From Pseudonocardia hierapolitana (GTDB lineage: Bacteria; Actinomycetota; Actinomycetes; Mycobacteriales; Pseudonocardiaceae), in NCBI RefSeq assembly GCF_007994075.1, contig NZ_VIWU01000001.1, positions 2,728,001 to 2,792,000 of the forward strand: a stretch of DNA of 64,000 bases, written 5' to 3'. Below are positions 63,591 through 64,000 of this stretch, in pieces. The notes under the pieces are model-generated. The model searched no databases, was not told the origin of the DNA, and saw only the letters and a program-made list of their open reading frames with translations. The position numbers and the translations under genes are program-made. Position 1 is the stretch's first letter. Each line of letters begins with the position of its first letter.

Positions 63591-64000
63591 TCAGCTGCTG
63601 GACTTCGAACCGTTCGCCGAGTTGGTCCGGCGGGCGGCCGGCTTGCTCACACCCGACGCGGTCTCCGGCTTCGGGGCCGTCCGGTTGGCGGCCCGACGGG
63701 TGGTGCTGCGCGTCTCGCGCGCGGCCTCGGTGCCTGCCTCCGAGATCGTCTCGGCGGCCTCGGCGCCGGCCTGGGCGACGGTCTTCGAGGCGTCCTTGCT
63801 CGTCTCGGTGACCGTCGAGGCGGTGCGACCGCTGAAGCGCTGCGTGGCCTTGGCGATCCGCTCCCCGGTGGACCGGGTCTGCGTGCTGACGGCGGCGAGG
63901 GCCTTCTCGGTGGCGTCGCGCGCGTCGTCGACGATGTCGTCGACCCGGGAGTCGAGCTTGCCGGTGTAGGCCTCGAGGCGCGCGAGGGCCTCCTTGACCT
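63591..64000 (-). CDS. hbhA: HbhA-like (heparin-binding hemagglutinin-type) protein, C-terminal part
   Basis: The last ~135 residues of a gene that enters from beyond base 64000. The visible part is a long charged helix (VKEALARLEAYTGKLDSRVD, then DDARDATEKALAAVSTQTRS) of the apolipoprotein-like coiled-coil type, followed by an Ala/Thr/Arg tail ending NGSKSSS. Mycobacterial HbhA ends in a Lys/Ala/Pro-rich heparin-binding tail; here lysines are few and Arg/Thr prevail, so heparin binding is doubtful. Next to DUF2516 as in M. tuberculosis. Perhaps an envelope or lipid-associated scaffold. Confidence 0.85.
   Translation of the reverse strand, partial: VKEALARLEAYTGKLDSRVDDIVDDARDATEKALAAVSTQTRSTGERIAKATQRFSGRTASTVTETSKDASKTVAQAGAEAAETISEAGTEAARETRSTTRRAANRTAPKPETASGVSKPAARRTNSANGSKSSS

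Overview
The window is very GC-rich DNA from an actinobacterium, most likely of the Pseudonocardiaceae (Pseudonocardia-like). GTG starts, 4-bp ATGA/GTGA stop-start overlaps and strong third-position GC bias are everywhere. Lineage markers include a mycothiol-dependent formaldehyde dehydrogenase (mscR), the division protein SepH, an HbhA-like protein and DUF2505/2516/2530/2537 proteins. From memory, two gene neighbourhoods of Mycobacterium tuberculosis are recognisable: Rv0475-Rv0484 (hbhA, DUF2516, DUF2505, murB, L,D-transpeptidase, SDR) and Rv0859-Rv0897 (fadA/fadB, DUF2530, rRNA methyltransferase, DUF2537, sepH, serC, citA, gltA). I see no rRNA, tRNA, CRISPR, transposase or phage gene.

Layout. 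1-11 kb: a fatty-acid oxidation pair (fadB partial, fadA) divergent from a MerR regulator, lipase and thioesterase genes, two divergent regulator/target pairs with visible palindromic operators, an enoyl-CoA hydratase and the mscR-hydrolase pair. 11-21 kb: an MFS exporter, a four-gene manganese/zinc ABC importer with two tandem metalloregulator-like boxes, a two-domain cyclotransferase, an MHS transporter and an ABC exporter. 21-33 kb: gltA, pdxH, citA, transporters, a GlxA-type regulator, a repeat-rich membrane protein, serC and sepH. 33-40 kb: PAP2 phosphatase, an unusual two-component system, DUF2537, SpoU methyltransferase and a glutamate-cysteine ligase-like enzyme. 40-42 kb: a 307-bp array of 22-bp repeats (7 forward, 6 reverse), then a small coupled leader ORF with a TcpC-like gene and a P-loop-like partner. 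42-54 kb: purine permease, SDR, MFS-lactonase pair, L,D-transpeptidase, murB, purU and a TetR-amidohydrolase pair. 54-64 kb: three tandem FAD oxidoreductase paralogues, lon, a decayed segment of four truncated genes, then ybaK, DUF2516 and the 3' part of an hbhA-like gene.

The most unusual content is non-coding. Two families of palindromic repeats sit directly behind stop codons: family A, paired 12-bp hairpins, at 11.1, 26.1 and 47.0 kb; family B, built on a GCGAGTC core with about 22-bp spacing, at 3.6, 24.1, 40.1 and 43.9 kb. An iron-box-like palindrome lies between two converging genes with no gene start beside it. The four pseudogenes at 60.9-62.5 kb look like two divergent gene pairs, each of which lost both 5' halves in a deletion. 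Several regulators have operator pairs overlapping candidate start codons, which helps fix the translation starts.
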